Positions 21,405 through 33,475 of a stretch of 64,000 nt of DNA are shown one piece after another. The DNA is taken from positions 26,283,786 through 26,347,785 of the forward strand of contig QCXZ01000041.1 of assembly GCA_025024175.1 (NCBI GenBank), written 5' to 3'. The notes below the pieces were generated by a model. The model was not told the origin of the DNA, searched no databases, and worked only from the letters and a program-made list of their open reading frames with translations. The position numbers were made by a program, and so were the translations under genes. The first letter of the stretch is position 1; each line of letters starts with the position of its first letter. Origin of the DNA: Rhyzopertha dominica. Taxonomy: Eukaryota; Arthropoda; Insecta; Coleoptera; Bostrichidae.

Positions 21405-23090
21405 CCGTAATGCATTTCTGTCATAGTCCTAATACAAATTTGACATCGAATTTTTGCATCTTTAGGTGCCATGGGGCATGTCTGTCACAATATACATTTG
21501 ACATGTACATCATACTCAGCAAAAATAATCACGTTCAACAACCCCTATTAGGCAAAATGGATTTTTTGCAGTTTTGGGTTCTATCATGCAAGCCTATAAT
21601 ACATAGTCTTCATCCAGTTTGACATATACCATATTACTTAGCATCAAAAATCATTATCAACGACTCCCACAAGGATAAACGATTTTTTCCATGTTTAGTT
21701 AAATACCACGATGCATGTCCGTCGTATTCTTAATCCAAATTTGACGTGCACCATCATACTCAGCATGAAAAGTCATTTTCAGTATCACCCATGAAGCACA
21801 ATCGATTTTTTTTTAGGTGGCACGGTGTAAATCTGTCATAGTCTTCATTCAAATATGGCATGCACCGTACACCCATGCGTTCAATGACAACCACGAAGCA
21901 AAATCGGATTTCTGCCTCCTTAGGTACAATGGTACATGTTTGTAGTAGTCTTAATACAAATTTTTACACAATTAGGTACCATGGTTGATGTCTATTGTAA
22001 CGAAGTTACCGTTTTTTATTGTTTTTATCCGTTCCCGTCAGGAAAAACCTATCAGTTTCAACTGTTTATTTCGAACGAAAACCGTGTTAAGTTGTTCAAT
22101 TACTGGGAAGATCGTTTGAGTTGTTAGTTTGTCTAACGTTTGCTGTTATCTAAAGACTTAGTTTTTTCCATTGATGTCAAAGAACCATGCTATTTTATTT
22201 TACTCTTGGGAAAACTTCCCTTTCCATACAATGCATCGCTGATTAATTTGCGGCGAAAAAACCGTGGTTCTGAGCCTCCGCAAAAACAGTCCCGTTTTTA
22301 TTCCGGAACACCTGGCGATGCTATCCGGAGACCGGGAAGTGCAGAATGTGACTTCTGCCCCACCTTAATGCCATCTCCTATACAGTTACCGCCGCCTTCC
22401 ACGACGACTATATGTCTTGCTTCGCTGCGCGGAGCTACTCAGCGCCCCCACCACCGCGCCGGAAGAATGTATAGTCTTCGTTACAGCAAACGAAGACCCG
22501 AAGAGTGAGTTGGTGACCGTTCCGAGGATCCAGCAGCCAGCACCGCAGGAGCAGCCCAGCAGCCCGACCCAGGAGCAGAGAAGGAAAGGTCGCACGCACA
22601 CCACGTCCGAGGGGTCCAGGCCCGGCTATAATATAATATATTAAATAATATACTTTTTTTGTATTTAAAGGGAAATAAAACTTCATTACAGTGAATCATC
22701 ATTACAGGACGAATATGAGTTTCTACTAGTTACTCAGGCGTCCAGCCGTAGAGTGATACTTCCCACTATAAAAAGGTGGCGCCCGAGTCTGTCCGATTCA
22801 TACCGAACCGACGAAAGGCCTTACACTCATAGTCTTAATACAAATTCGACGGCACCATCATACTCAGCATTAGAAATCACGCTCAATGGCTCACATAAAG
22901 CAAAATCAAGTTTTTGCACCTTTAAGTACCATGCCTGTCATAGTTTGATATGCACAATCACAATAAGCATCAAAAATCACGTTCAACGACATCAATGGAG
23001 CAAATTCGATTTTTTGCGTCTTTAGGTACCATGGTAAATGTAGTCATAGTCTTAATAGTACCCAGTAACAAAAATCATGTTCAGCTAGAC
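21405..23090 (+). repeat. Diverged tandem array, 105-120-bp units, split by an LTR-like insert
   Basis: The units carry CATAGTCTTAATACAAATTT, CACCATCATACTCAGCAT, AAAATCACGTTCAACGAC and TTTAGGTACCATGG in that order. Unit starts are near 21421 (shortened), 21485, 21602, 21722, 21836, 21943, then 22827, 22938 and 23044 after the insert. Units differ from each other considerably, so the array is old. Confidence 0.8.
21996..22825 (+). mobile_element. Probable solo LTR (unclassified)
   Basis: It starts TGTAACG and ends CCTTACA, which are inverted copies with one mismatch, and it interrupts the tandem array exactly once. It has LTR-like parts: a GC-rich block at 22380-22620, a TATAATATAA run, and GGAAATAAAA at 22671. 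The flanks CTAT and CTCA are not a clean duplication. A TGGCGCCCGAG at 22777 resembles a primer-binding site; if so, this is an LTR plus leader rather than a solo LTR. Confidence 0.5.
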
Positions 23091-23707
23091 CCATGATACA
23101 ATTTATGATTTTTTTTAATGAAAATGGGCATTTTGCCCTTACCTTGGGCACTTTGGGCACGCCTACAGTCCATAAGCTACCATTTAGCGAAAACTCGAGG
23201 TCAATCTGAGTATTAGGAGCTGAAGCCTCACTATCCATGGATTTACGGACGGGCGGGTGCCAAATAGAGCATATAACGCTCCCATCGTGAGTGGATTTCG
23301 TTAAAAAGCAGTACATATCTTAATAAACTGAAAAAGTAAAAAAAAACGTAAAACTTGGATATGTTTGTAACAAAAGAAAACAAATTTTTCCATCATTTTG
23401 AGGCTTGATTGTCTATTCTACCATTCACATCTAAATATTTTATAAGACGATCGGCCCCCCTAAAAGGACTTTTAGAACTCCTTTTAAACAATATTAATAT
23501 TATTACGGAACGCTATGAATATTGTGTACTCGTATATATCGGTCACCGTATTTGAACACACTGCGACAGCGCAGCGTCGCTTTCTGATTTTGAACGCCGA
23601 GGCGGCAGGCCTCCCAAAAATATACAACAGTTTCAGCCTGAACGTTATTACATAACGTCGTCTTAAGCAGACCCTGCAGTAATATAGACTTACAAGTTTA
23701 GTTTAAA
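23091..23707. other. Upstream region of the four-span membrane protein gene
   Basis: No ORF of note. 23560-23640 is GC-richer than its surroundings and lies about 70-150 bp before the ATG at 23708, so it may be the 5' UTR or core promoter. A TATATAT at about 23534 is a weak TATA candidate. No transcript evidence. Confidence 0.35.
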
Positions 23708-23776
23708 ATGGCCAAACGAAAATATTGTTGTTGTGATTTGAAAACTGAAGCTTTCGTGATTGCTGTACTTTGCCTC
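23708..23776 (+). CDS. Four-transmembrane protein (DUF4728-like), exon 1
   Basis: The first exon has ATG followed by 23 codons (MAKRKYCCCDLKTEAF then VIAVLCL) and a strong GTAAGT donor in phase 0. The Cys-Cys-Cys cluster just before the first membrane span is typical of insect DUF4728-type and related four-span proteins. I chose this ATG because the motif, the frame and the donor agree and because the phase-0 join with exon 34173 completes span 1. The whole protein is 245 residues. Spans lie at about 15-37, 68-90, 97-121 and 123-147, with a short extracellular or luminal loop between spans 1 and 2. The biochemical role is unknown in this family. Confidence 0.75.
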
Positions 23777-24529
23777 GTAAGTAATTACCTTAAATGTATG
23801 ATTTAATACAGGTATATAATAAAATACACGATTCTTAATAAATGGTTTGAATTAGAAGTCATCTACATACGCACAGATGACATTGCAAAACATACAGGAC
23901 CTCTATTAACATCATTAGTATTATTATGACGATGATATGTTATTGTAATCAAAAAATCCAAAACAATATCTTCCGATAAAGTTAACTACGGCCCCTGTTT
24001 TTTTCTTTTTGGAATACAATCTAATAAGGATACTCCTTATGTTCATCTTTCTAACCTGTTCAATTATTTTACGTTTATGTGTTGCGTAAATTTTAACAAA
24101 ATCTGGCTCATTGGAAACAGTACGGAAATACTAGACTAACCACTGTTATAAAAATTATTTTGTGCAGCTACTATCACGTATTTGCGTAGGATCTATTTAT
24201 GGAAACATCTGCAGATAAATTACATGCGTGTTATTTTTAAACAAAAAAAACGAAGAGCATTCCACTCGCTACAATTTTTCTCAGCTATTTCAAATACTAG
24301 ACGAAAATCAATTAATTCTAATTTCTTGTGCTATAGAAGCAAATAATTGCAAAAGGGCCAGTATACTTTCATGTTAGTCCAACAGTTTACCAGAGGATTA
24401 CCTACGCTTAAACTTTTACTTTGCCTCTGACCATAATAAACATTGTGGGCATAATTAAATTTTTAAAAACCAGGTTATAATTAAAAATAAACATAAATTA
24501 ATTTTAGCAATACGTTTATTTTGATAGAC

Positions 24530-24664
24530 ATGAAATCGGTGTATGAGAAATCATTCAGTTACATCATAGTTAGATGCTACAACTCTCTGCCTGACTGTTG
24601 TAGAGTGAATAATTTAAACAAATTTAAGAGATGCATGCGCCATTATTTGTTTTTGACGAGATAA
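24530..24664 (+). pseudogene. C-terminal fragment of LINE reverse-transcriptase ORF
   Basis: The frame reads KSVYEKSFSYIIVRCYNSLP, then LNKFKRCMRHYLF and a stop. This follows the common ending of LINE ORF2 proteins: KSxxxRSFxxxAxxxWNxLP, then LxxFKxxLRxxLL. No catalytic RT residues remain. Reading upstream a stop appears within about 35 bp. Confidence 0.65.
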
Positions 24665-25071
24665 AGGTCTCAATTGCTATTGCTCAAAGTGTTTCAGTAC
24701 TCAGTCCAATTCTCTCTCTGCGTCCTGTCTGGATACACGCGACCTGATTACGGTTATAATTCTTTCTATTCTTTCATTGATTGTGCGCAATCTGATCTGA
24801 TCTATATTCGACTTAATTAAAGATTTTTTCTAGTTTAATTTACCTTTACGTAATTTAGTTTAATTGTTTTTGATTTGGTGTGAATCTTAATGTAAGCGTG
24901 TAGTATTCTCCATAAACATTTATTATGTTGTTATACCAGGGTTAGGTGGTAGAGCAGGGGAGGGTTTTACACCCTCCAACTGAATCCCGCCCTGTGATTC
25001 CAGCCAAATTAATTTTATTTTATATTGCTTGATCATATGTATATATAACAATTTGGTTGTAATAAAGGCAA

Positions 25072-25078
25072 TTATTAC

Positions 25079-25136
<58 letters not shown>
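25072..25136. repeat. (ATT)n microsatellite at LINE tail
   Basis: About 20 uninterrupted TTA/ATT triplets directly after the LINE 3' end. Confidence 0.95.
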
Positions 25137-25137
<1 letters not shown>

Positions 25138-25138
<1 letters not shown>

Positions 25139-26392
25139 ATCTACAATCAGATAATTTATAAAAGGTAAAAGGGAAAAAATAGCAAGTAGACGAAGTGTTG
25201 CTAATTCTCTTTATTGTTTCGACTAAGGTCAGTAATTTACAAAGTTGAGCTTCTTCTTTTGCAACACGAATCTTATTTTTCTGCTCAAGTAAACTTTAGC
25301 TAAGAAATTTTTTTCAGCTGCGGTGTTTTGCAACGGAAATCATTTAGATCCACTACCTGATTAGAAAGTAGCGAATTATAGAAATAGAAGTGATATAACA
25401 CATTTTTGGAACACATAGTTTCATATTTTCTGTATAAATACAAAGCAAGAGTAGCATAATCGTCAAAAATATTTATTCATTTCTGGTAACCACCTATTAA
25501 GTTCCCATCCTTTATGACCAGAACGTTCTTTTAATAATAAAGCAGTTGGTTCAAACGGAACAGGAGATATGTTTGGACTAAAAATAAAAACTTACAACAA
25601 TATGTTTCACATTCGCAGGATTCCTTAATTAAAAGGGCTTCAACAGGTTTACACAATTTTATAATTATTTTCGTTTTATTTACGCGTTTCAGGTTGTCAA
25701 TAAATTTTGCCTTTATAGTCACTTACGGCTTTCATTAGGCTTCGCACAGAGCGAGACTCGATTGGTATTTTTTCAATAATCTAGGAGCTTTGGTTTCAAT
25801 AATGTATGAGAATCCTAAATTTATGGAAATTGGCTCCGTTTCGAGTAGTAATTCATCCAGCGCAGCATATTTAAAAGTCATTAAATCAAACCTGTCCCAC
25901 GTTCTTTGTTTTTTGTTTCCCAAAATACTGCTCCAAATGTTAACAGCATAACGTTTTGCTCTTCTAAGTTACAGTGAGAAGTAAATTAATTTGCTTTGAC
26001 ATTACTACTTGTTTTTCAATTAATGAGTTTTTGGATAACTTTTAACGGAATAACGCTGTAAACGTTTATCTCAGGCATCATACACAGCTGATTTGTTTTT
26101 TATTTACATATAGAATTTTAATATTGAAAACTAAGAAATTACGTGGACCACATGATGTTTTTCAAAACAAATTGCTATTCGTATTTTTAGAATTGTTTTT
26201 ATACAAATTATTACCTCTATATTTATTACATTATTTATTACATATTTGTACAGGTATCTACCTATAGTTTACGGTGTAGGTGTGACCACTTTCTTACTTG
26301 AAGTAATACGGTCTACTCGTATCTGTGGTGTAAATTTAAAAATAGGCACTGATTTCTAAAATTTAATCGTAAAAAGTTCGAAATGTATAGTA
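25138..26392. other. Intronic DNA, nothing recognised
   Basis: AT-rich, no coding or repeat structure seen. Part of the first intron of the four-span membrane gene. Confidence 0.5.
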
Positions 26393-26394
26393 TA

Positions 26395-27705
26395 CAGGGT
26401 GGGCCAAGTAAACGTATTTCTTCCATAACTCCACAACTATTAAAAATATGAAAAACTTTTTTATATAAAAGTGTTCCAGGTATGCTACATATTGTAAAAA
26501 AATATTTAAAAACGGTTCACTTCCGGTTATACCGTAAACGCATACCAACTTCCTTATTTTAAATAGAATACCCCGTATATTTTTGCATTCCTTGTTAAAT
26601 TCTAAGGTCATTTTGTATGACATACCATACCTCTAAAATATACAGTTTTCGAGAAAATAAGCGCTAAAGCAAAAAATTGTCGTTTGCAGGTGTCTCCGCC
26701 ATTTTAAATACCTTCCAAAATAAGACACCTAGAAGACTGCGATTTACGTGCAGCGTAAGTCAAGAATTTGGCCTATCATTTACGTCTTCAAGCAGGTTTA
26801 TTACTTTTAAATTGAAATTGATACATCGGTTGCCATATGAAATACTTGAATCTGCGATAAGTCAATTTTTTAAATGGAACATGCAACTTTTTTACACCAT
26901 CGGATGCAAAATTAAATTATCTTTAATGTGATATCAGGTTGTCTGTATCTATTACTAACAGTTTTCCAACAATTTGCATATTTCTGATTTTTTAGATTAA
27001 AATCGCTTTTATCAGGTACCCCTTGACGAGTGATTGTTTTGTTCACGTCAGAAAGAAAAGTCACAGTTTAATAATCACAGTTATCCACGTGAAATGAATT
27101 TGATCTGTGTATTGCAAATACCTACAAGTTAATCATGGCTTTTACACAAGCAGAATTCACCGACACGATTTTTGTTCTGGGAGAATGCCGGAGGAATTCC
27201 TTGTTGGCGTCAAGAGTTTACTCGGAATGGTTCCCTAATCGACGGCAGCCCCAAGTTTTCATTTAAAAACTCCACCACTTGTTTTTTGCAATACACAGAT
27301 CACGTGACGTGAACAAAACAATCACTCGTAAAAGCGTACCTGATAAAAACGATTTTAATCTAAAAAATCAGAAAAATGCAACTGTCAGTAATAGATACAG
27401 ACAACCTGATATCAAATTAATGATAATTTAATTTTGATCCGATGGCGTAAAAAGAAGTTGCATGTTCCATTTAAAAAAATTGACTTATCGCAGTTTGAAA
27501 TATTTCATTACGCGACACGCTAACCGCATTCTTCTAGGTGTCTTATTTTGGAAGATATTTAAAATGTGAAGGAAGTGAACAGTTTTCAAAAATATTTTTA
27601 CAATATACAGCATAAAACCTGGATCACTTTTATATAAAAAAAAGTTTTTCTTGTTCTCAATAGTTGTGGAGTTATGGAAGAAATACGTTCACTTGGCCCA
27701 CCCTG
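26395..27705. mobile_element. Long-inverted-repeat element with TA flanks
   Basis: It starts CAGGGTGGGCCAAGTAAACG and ends with the reverse complement (allowing few changes), flanked by TA at 26393-26394 and 27706-27707. The arms continue inward for several hundred bases, to about 27055 on the left and 27300 on the right. Markers are GACACCTAGAAGA / TCTTCTAGGTGTC and GATATCAGGTTGTCTGTATC / its complement. The right arm lacks about 170 bp. The central 250 bp holds a transposase fragment. Confidence 0.8.
27135..27266 (+). pseudogene. N-terminal transposase fragment (DUF4817-like helix-turn-helix)
   Basis: A 43-codon ATG frame sits in the centre of the long-inverted-repeat element. It reads MAFTQAEFTDTIFVLGECRR and then SRVYSEWFPNRRQPQ before a stop. 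The pattern of GE-x-N/R-x5-A-x3-Y-x3-FPNRR-x-P is that of the DUF4817 helix-turn-helix found at the start of a widespread group of insect mariner-related transposases. It would bind the transposon ends. Nothing of a catalytic domain follows. The remnant at 32880-33475 could come from the same transposase group. Confidence 0.6.
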
Positions 27706-27707
27706 TA

Positions 27708-29529
27708 TAAAAAATTTATTGCAGTTGTAAAATTTTAATAAATCTGGTTGTATCTAGCTGACCCTAAGGTTAATAATAAACGATATTCTATTTTCAAAAA
27801 CTATTTAGTAGGGTATATTTAAATTGGTGACATAGGTACCTTAAGTAGTTTCAGGTTCATTTAATAATGTGGCAACTTAATCGAACTTATATAATTATTA
27901 GGTATTTATTTAACCTATTAAACAGCAAAACTTATACTATTCCACATTTGCTTTCTTGTGATTCGTGTCAACTTTCGTTCCAGGTTATCATTGTTATTGT
28001 GCGAATGATGGCACCAAGGTTATGGTTACGTCATCGTTTAATGTTGTGACCTATAAAGTCAAATATTGTATCTCGCTCCTGCTACATATTTGCACTTTAC
28101 ATTGCTTCCCCAAATAGATGAAACAAGAGGTAAAATGAACAATAAAAAAAGTTTTATAATTGTATTCAGAAATCGAGTCCTACTTAAAGTCCTAAAGTCC
28201 TAATTAAAAAAGTTATTTGGAATTAAGTCATAATCATTAGTACACCATTTTCAAGGAATTAACAAAAAGTTATAATCTGTTGCATTCATACATATTATTA
28301 TATCGTTTTCTAATAGCATTAATGTAAATTCTATAATCCCAGATGCCATGAGAAAGGAAGTTTTAGACTGAGAATTGCGTTCAAGTATTGTTTTAATGAT
28401 AGGCAACTAGTCAACTGTAAACCATAAGCAAAACAGAATTATAGAGTTGAAAATTCTATAAGCTATACATTATTATGTTTTAATCAAATGACATCTTATT
28501 TTTGTGCTAACCTATAGTGTGTGTGTTGAATCGAAGTTGTGAGTATTTCCTCTAGAGGTATTTATTATAAATAATGCCCAGATAAGTTTAATTTTAATGT
28601 CTTAACGTTTAGTCTATCTCCCTAATATTAATTTTTGGCCGATCCATGTGAAGCCGCTCAGGCCGCGTACTTGCAAATATACCCTCTAGACTGGTAAGAT
28701 TTTGAAAATACATCGCCTTCATCCCAGAACTATGAATAAAAATAGCAAGCAAGGAAAGTTGTCCAGCAAATTATTTACTTCTACGTTGAATTGACATCGC
28801 TAATACTCGACCGACTTCTACTGTCACTCTGATCAGTTTGTACTATAAAACAAAACCAGGCAAGTTAATTACATACACGTGTACATAGTTATTAAATCCG
28901 ACGATGGTAAACTATCCAGATATATTCGTGCATATGAACGCGAAAATTTGAAGCTACACAGGGTTTTCAACGAAAACATTTATTTACAAGTATCTGGGAA
29001 AATGAAAAATGACACACTAACTAATTTCAATTTCAATTTTAAATGGAACAATCCTGTATTATCATATTCTTGAAGTCTACTATTAATTTAAGGGTGAGCT
29101 TCTTAAATAAGGAAAGATTTTAAAGGAGCTTGACAAAACTTGTCAACCACCATAGATTTTGCCAATATTCTGAAACATTAAAAGGGTTTCCCAAACAAAA
29201 GCAGTGGTGCAACGTGGTGTATGAGTTTATGTGTAGGATGTGAGTGTAAAAGTTGAAGTGAAAAAATCAGATTCCACAAGCAATAAAAAATAACTTCACT
29301 GCATATTTTCAGTAACGTAGACGTAACTCAATTTTCCTTATTTTTGCTATCCTAAACCCTAGTTACATGCTAGCATGCCATCGCCGATTGGTGCAGTTTG
29401 GTAACATATTATGGCCTCTTATGTACGTGTCATCTTTTTTCCTTGTCTGTGAGTTTTTGCAGTCATCTGTATCTAAAACCAACTGTTCCAGAGATGCCTT
29501 GATTTTTGCGAGAAAATGACATCTGCATC
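27708..29529. other. Intronic DNA, nothing recognised
   Basis: AT-rich, short ORFs without motifs. Part of intron 1 of the four-span membrane gene. Confidence 0.5.
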
Positions 29530-30209
29530 GATCACTTTAAAGTTCTGAAAAATAATGTGACGCCTTTTTTCGGTGAGCGGCGGAACGGGCTCTTGAATCG
29601 GTGGGCGGATGCAGGCGGACAGTCAGACGGTGATGCAATGCACGTTTCGGTAATGACGTAAGCACTTAGTGGACGCCACACGGTTTTCTTGGACGCCAGT
29701 TTTTTATTATACGGAAGTATGCTCCTCAGATTTCTGCGCACCAACGAAACAGCACTCCAAGGAACAACCCTCAAGGGTGAATGACGGTGTTAACGGGGTG
29801 CGGCGATGCTGAGCAAAAAAAACCAGCAATAACCTTAAACACAATTTATTTCCAAAATCAGCAAACTTAATACAATATAAAGCAAGGGGACCCCAATCCC
29901 CTCTTATATAAGCCGCAGCCAAGCTACGGTTATGTAATATTACGGTACGGTTATGCAAGCGGTCTACGGCTACGAAACGGTGCGGTATGAGGCATGCTAT
30001 AAACGGCAGTTATTAATACGGTAACACAAGACGATGCAGTAAGCGTGATGCAACAGGCAGCACACAAGAAACATGTCGGTAATGTGATAATTCAGGGACG
30101 AACTGGAAATTACTGGGTGGCCGGTGTCGTAATGATGGGTGGGTAAGGTGAAACAATGATATGACTACGCTTTAGCGGGCTAACGTCAGAGAATGAACGA
30201 TCAGTGTTA

Positions 30210-30715
30210 TATAATAACCAAGAGGACTGCTCACTGGGTGTGTGATGCACGGATGAACTACCATACAGCAGACGCACAAGAGCAAAGCCTCTGTATTCTG
30301 TAATGCCTATTGGGTGCAAAACGCACGGACGAACTACCATACGTTGAGACACCCAACCGGCGGACGGACGGTTACGCAATGCGACGGTAATAGAGAGGAC
30401 CGCTCAATGATCGTGTGGTGCACAGACGAACTACCATACAACAGACGCGCTAGAACGAAGCCCCTGTAACGCCTATCGGGTGGAAGACGCATGGACGAAC
30501 TATCATACTTCGAGACACTCAACCGGCAGACGGACAGTTAAGCAATGCGACGGTAATAGAGAGGACCGCTCAATGATCGTGTGGTGCACGGACGAACTAC
30601 CATACAACAGATGAGCAAGAGCGAAGCCTCTGTTACGCCTATCGGATGCAAGACGCACGGACGAACTACCATACGTCGAGACACCCAACCGGCGGACGGA
30701 GACGGTTACACAATA
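30210..30715. repeat. Tandem repeat, about three units of 166-173 bp
   Basis: The marker GGACGAACTACCATAC recurs in pairs per unit, and GTGGTGCACRGACGAACTAC is at 30415 and 30581 (166 bp apart), with a related site at 30242. Units also share CACCCAACCGGCGGACGG. Open frames on the minus strand are products of the repeat, not genes. Confidence 0.8.
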
Positions 30716-30825
30716 GTAGCGGGGAAAAGGTAGGATCGGTGGATATGGTGCAGGACAGGAAGCTTACCACTAGCTATTGCTACAGATTGCTCACCTGAGC
30801 ACTTGCTGCTGTGACCGGTTACCAA

Positions 30826-31504
30826 CAGTGTTGTCCAATCTAGTAATTTAGTACTTTACTTTTAATTTGCGTTTAGTACACTAGTACTCCTCAACCTTGT
30901 TTAGTACTTAAACTCAATTTCCAAAAACATTCATATAGTAATAATATTTTAATATTTTTAAAATAAAATTAGTAACTTTTTGAATTTAATGTTTGGAAGT
31001 AAAAAGTGCCATGCGACCTGCCTCCTATGTAAGCGTAAATAACCGTGTCAGATCGTAACCGTACCGTACTGCAAACATATAAACATATTACAAATCATAA
31101 ATCTTAAGAACATAACAAAATCAACGATTAACCGTTTTCAACAACTATATTATAATGGGCAGGTAATAATAATTAGTATAAAATAAGTGTGAAATGTTAA
31201 TTTTCTTATTTGTGTAGATTTCTTACTAAAAAGGTTTTCTTCAAATCGAGATGAGTCTTCTAGTTCTAACCTCAAATCACATAAAATGAATACAACAAAC
31301 GCATTATGTGTTTTTTCACTTTAGAAACTTTTTTTTCTTTAGAAAATTACATGTTTTTTACTTTAATGTGTTTAATTTATAATTGCCATATTCCCAAAAT
31401 TTTGAACATCTATCGAGAAAGAGATTTAATACTCAAACAATGAATTTAGTACCCAACGTATTGCCAACCTAGTACACAGAAAAATGCTACCGGGAACAAC
31501 ACTG
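30826..31504. mobile_element. hAT-type MITE (8-bp duplication GTTACCAA)
   Basis: The ends are CAGTGTTGTCC and GGGAACAACACTG, inverted copies, flanked on both sides by GTTACCAA (30818-30825 and 31505-31512). The 679-bp body is AT-rich with many AGTAC words and codes for no transposase. 8-bp duplications and CAGTG ends are hAT hallmarks. Confidence 0.88.
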
Positions 31505-31835
31505 GTTACCAACTGGTCACAACTAACTTGAGCAGCGGACGGCCACGGCTTTTATACATCAGCTAGAGCCGGAGGAACCAGAATGCTGACCGACACGCCA
31601 GCATGTGTTGTTCGTTCGAACAAATATACGACCGCGGAATGGAACTTGGCTGAGGTCCGGTTTGTAACTTACAAATACAATAATATTTGCTTTTTTGAAA
31701 GCGCTCTTAATATACAGTTCTTCAGTACGTCTCTATTTTGTTAAATATCTACAAGGTGATCATAATTGCTCATTATATTTAGTCAAATAGCTAAAAGAAC
31801 CACTGAATACATTTCGAACTAGACATCCTGATACA

Positions 31836-32545
31836 TAAGGTGACCAACTTCCCAAACCAGAAAATCCGGACGCCTTCACGGTGCTATTCGTAATATAGGA
31901 TAATAAAGAGGGATGACCAGGCATAGACTTGCTAAAGGTCCCGATTTTGGCGGGACAGTCCCGATTTCCAATAAAATGTTCCGCGTCCCGACCAAGGTCC
32001 TAAATGCCCCGCTTTTATTTTCAAATTTCCTGGCATCCTACAATTATAGCNNGATGTACCATAGTAATCGTTCAGTCAGTCGACAGGCGAAAATAAATGT
32101 AAGTAATGTGTTATGCGTGTGCCAGACGCTTGCGCCGTAAATATTATACAGGACCTGCCGCAGACTTCGGCAATCGCCATTTACTTTGTCACACCAGTTT
32201 GTTACCACGCAGACTCGCTGCCCTACGTACGAGCAATGTGGCATCTTACGGGTCGTTAGAATATTTTCTCGCTCATGACATTTAGCCGTCTACATAATGG
32301 ATGTCTGTGGCTGACATTAAGGTGACAGATGAAACTATGAAGTTAGCTACGACTGACAGCACCACTGGCAAGAATAAAAAAGTAAAATATCATGTGTACA
32401 TTTTTGGCCAAAACTTTTAAAGAAACCCGGAAAAATCCAAACAAAATTATGAAAATCCGGACAAATTTGGATACCATATTAAGTACGGACTCATGAACAA
32501 AAATACAAACCTGTCCGGGCTAAATCCGGACGGTTGGTCACCTTA
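31836..32545. mobile_element. hAT-type non-autonomous element (8-bp duplication CTGATACA)
   Basis: It starts TAAGGTGACCAAC and ends GTTGGTCACCTTA once one mismatched base is allowed. The flanks are CTGATACA at 31828-31835 and 32546-32553. The 710 bp hold repeated TCCGGAC words near the ends and no full ORF. Two Ns at 32051-32052. Confidence 0.85.
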
Positions 32546-32879
32546 CTGATACACCAAGGCTAATAATTAGATATTATTAAAAGGCTTATGGTAACTCTCA
32601 GAACTTTAATCAGATTAAGCCGAAAATTACAAAAATTAAGCCTAAGGTCCGTCAGAATCAGAGCATAATGAACTCTTCTGGTACTTTGTAAAAGTGTTAA
32701 TATGTACTTAATTGTTCCAAATTAATAAGATGAACTCATGTCAAAGTTAAAAAAGACAATACCGAAACTATTGTATTAGAGTACTTTGGGTTTATCTCAC
32801 AGGTTTAAACCTTTTTTATGCTGGCAAGCAAGGATTTAGAACCAACAGATTTTTTTTCGTCGTGAATTTTGCGAGCTTA

Positions 32880-33475
32880 TAACAATAGAAATACAAGATG
32901 ATTTGTTTCTGGCTAATATTATTTGGAGTATTGAGGCTAAAGTTTTTATAAATGGAGAGACAAACAGACAAAATACCGAAAATCTTCATAAAACAAGACA
33001 ACGGCGTTTTCAGAGTCATTGGCAATAAAAACTAATATTTTGTGTCTGCATATGAACGAGGAAAATTTGACCAACGTGATGGGTACCCACATAGCAATTT
33101 TAACAGTTTTGGAAGAAACAAAGCAACTGCTGCGTAGTATGGGCACTATACCAGACACCTCCTCAGAATGGTGGTGCTACTGCAGAGATTTTAGAAGAAA
33201 TAAAGATTTTATGACAACTGTATGGCAAACAATGGGCCTTGCCGTTGCCCTCCAAGTTTTCCCGATTTAACCCCAATGACTTTTTTTATTTGTAATTATA
33301 TAAAAAATCGTTTATTATGACTAGTCCACTCCTAAAGAAAATATAATTGAGAGAGTAAGACAGGCATTTCAAAGTTAACGGCAAAGAACCTCAAACGCGC
33401 TTCACACACTGCAATGAGAAAGAAGATAGAGGCATGCTTATGACAGAAGGGAAGTGTTTTTGAACATAACTTAAT
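32880..33475 (+). pseudogene. Decayed mariner-related (IS630 superfamily) transposase
   Basis: Fragments in shifting + frames follow the order of a mariner-related DDE transposase. DDLFLANIIWSIEAKVFING and NRQNTENLH cover the region around the first catalytic residue, where Asp-Glu is expected but Ile-Glu is read. QNGGATAEI then resembles the QxGAPPH block. FNPNDFFYL and a weak match to the usual ending (RVRQAFQS-like) follow. Several stops and frame changes make it inactive. It lies about 0.7 kb before exon 2 of the four-span gene. Confidence 0.6.

Larger units (their letters stand above)
24495..25137 (+). mobile_element. 3' end of a non-LTR retrotransposon (LINE)
   Basis: A 5'-truncated copy: the last 44 codons of the reverse-transcriptase ORF, a 3' UTR of about 400 bp, AATAAAGGCAATTATTACT, and an (ATT)n tail. 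C-terminal text and a microsatellite tail fit CR1/Jockey-group LINEs. It lies in intron 1 of the four-span gene. Confidence 0.7.
29530..31680. mobile_element. GC-rich unclassified element with tandem repeats and LTR-like signals
   Basis: Base composition differs sharply from the neighbours, and the region ends with a return to AT-rich sequence near 31680. On the minus strand a CTTATATAAGAGG box (29910-29922) is followed by AATAAA about 65 bp later, as in an LTR. Tandem repeats fill 30200-30715, and a hAT element at 30826-31504 is inserted in it. No coding domain is seen, and no clear ends were found. Confidence 0.45.

Noticed and set aside
21405..23090. CRISPR-like array
   Set aside because: The units are contiguous diverged tandem repeats without spacers, in a eukaryotic genome.
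29485..29565. Possible second THAP-like piece (ICIDHF)
   Set aside because: Only one short motif; no Trp or upstream cysteines.
30110..30688. Several similar 60-90-codon minus-strand ORFs
   Set aside because: They are the same reading of the 166-bp tandem repeat; no start context or domain supports coding.
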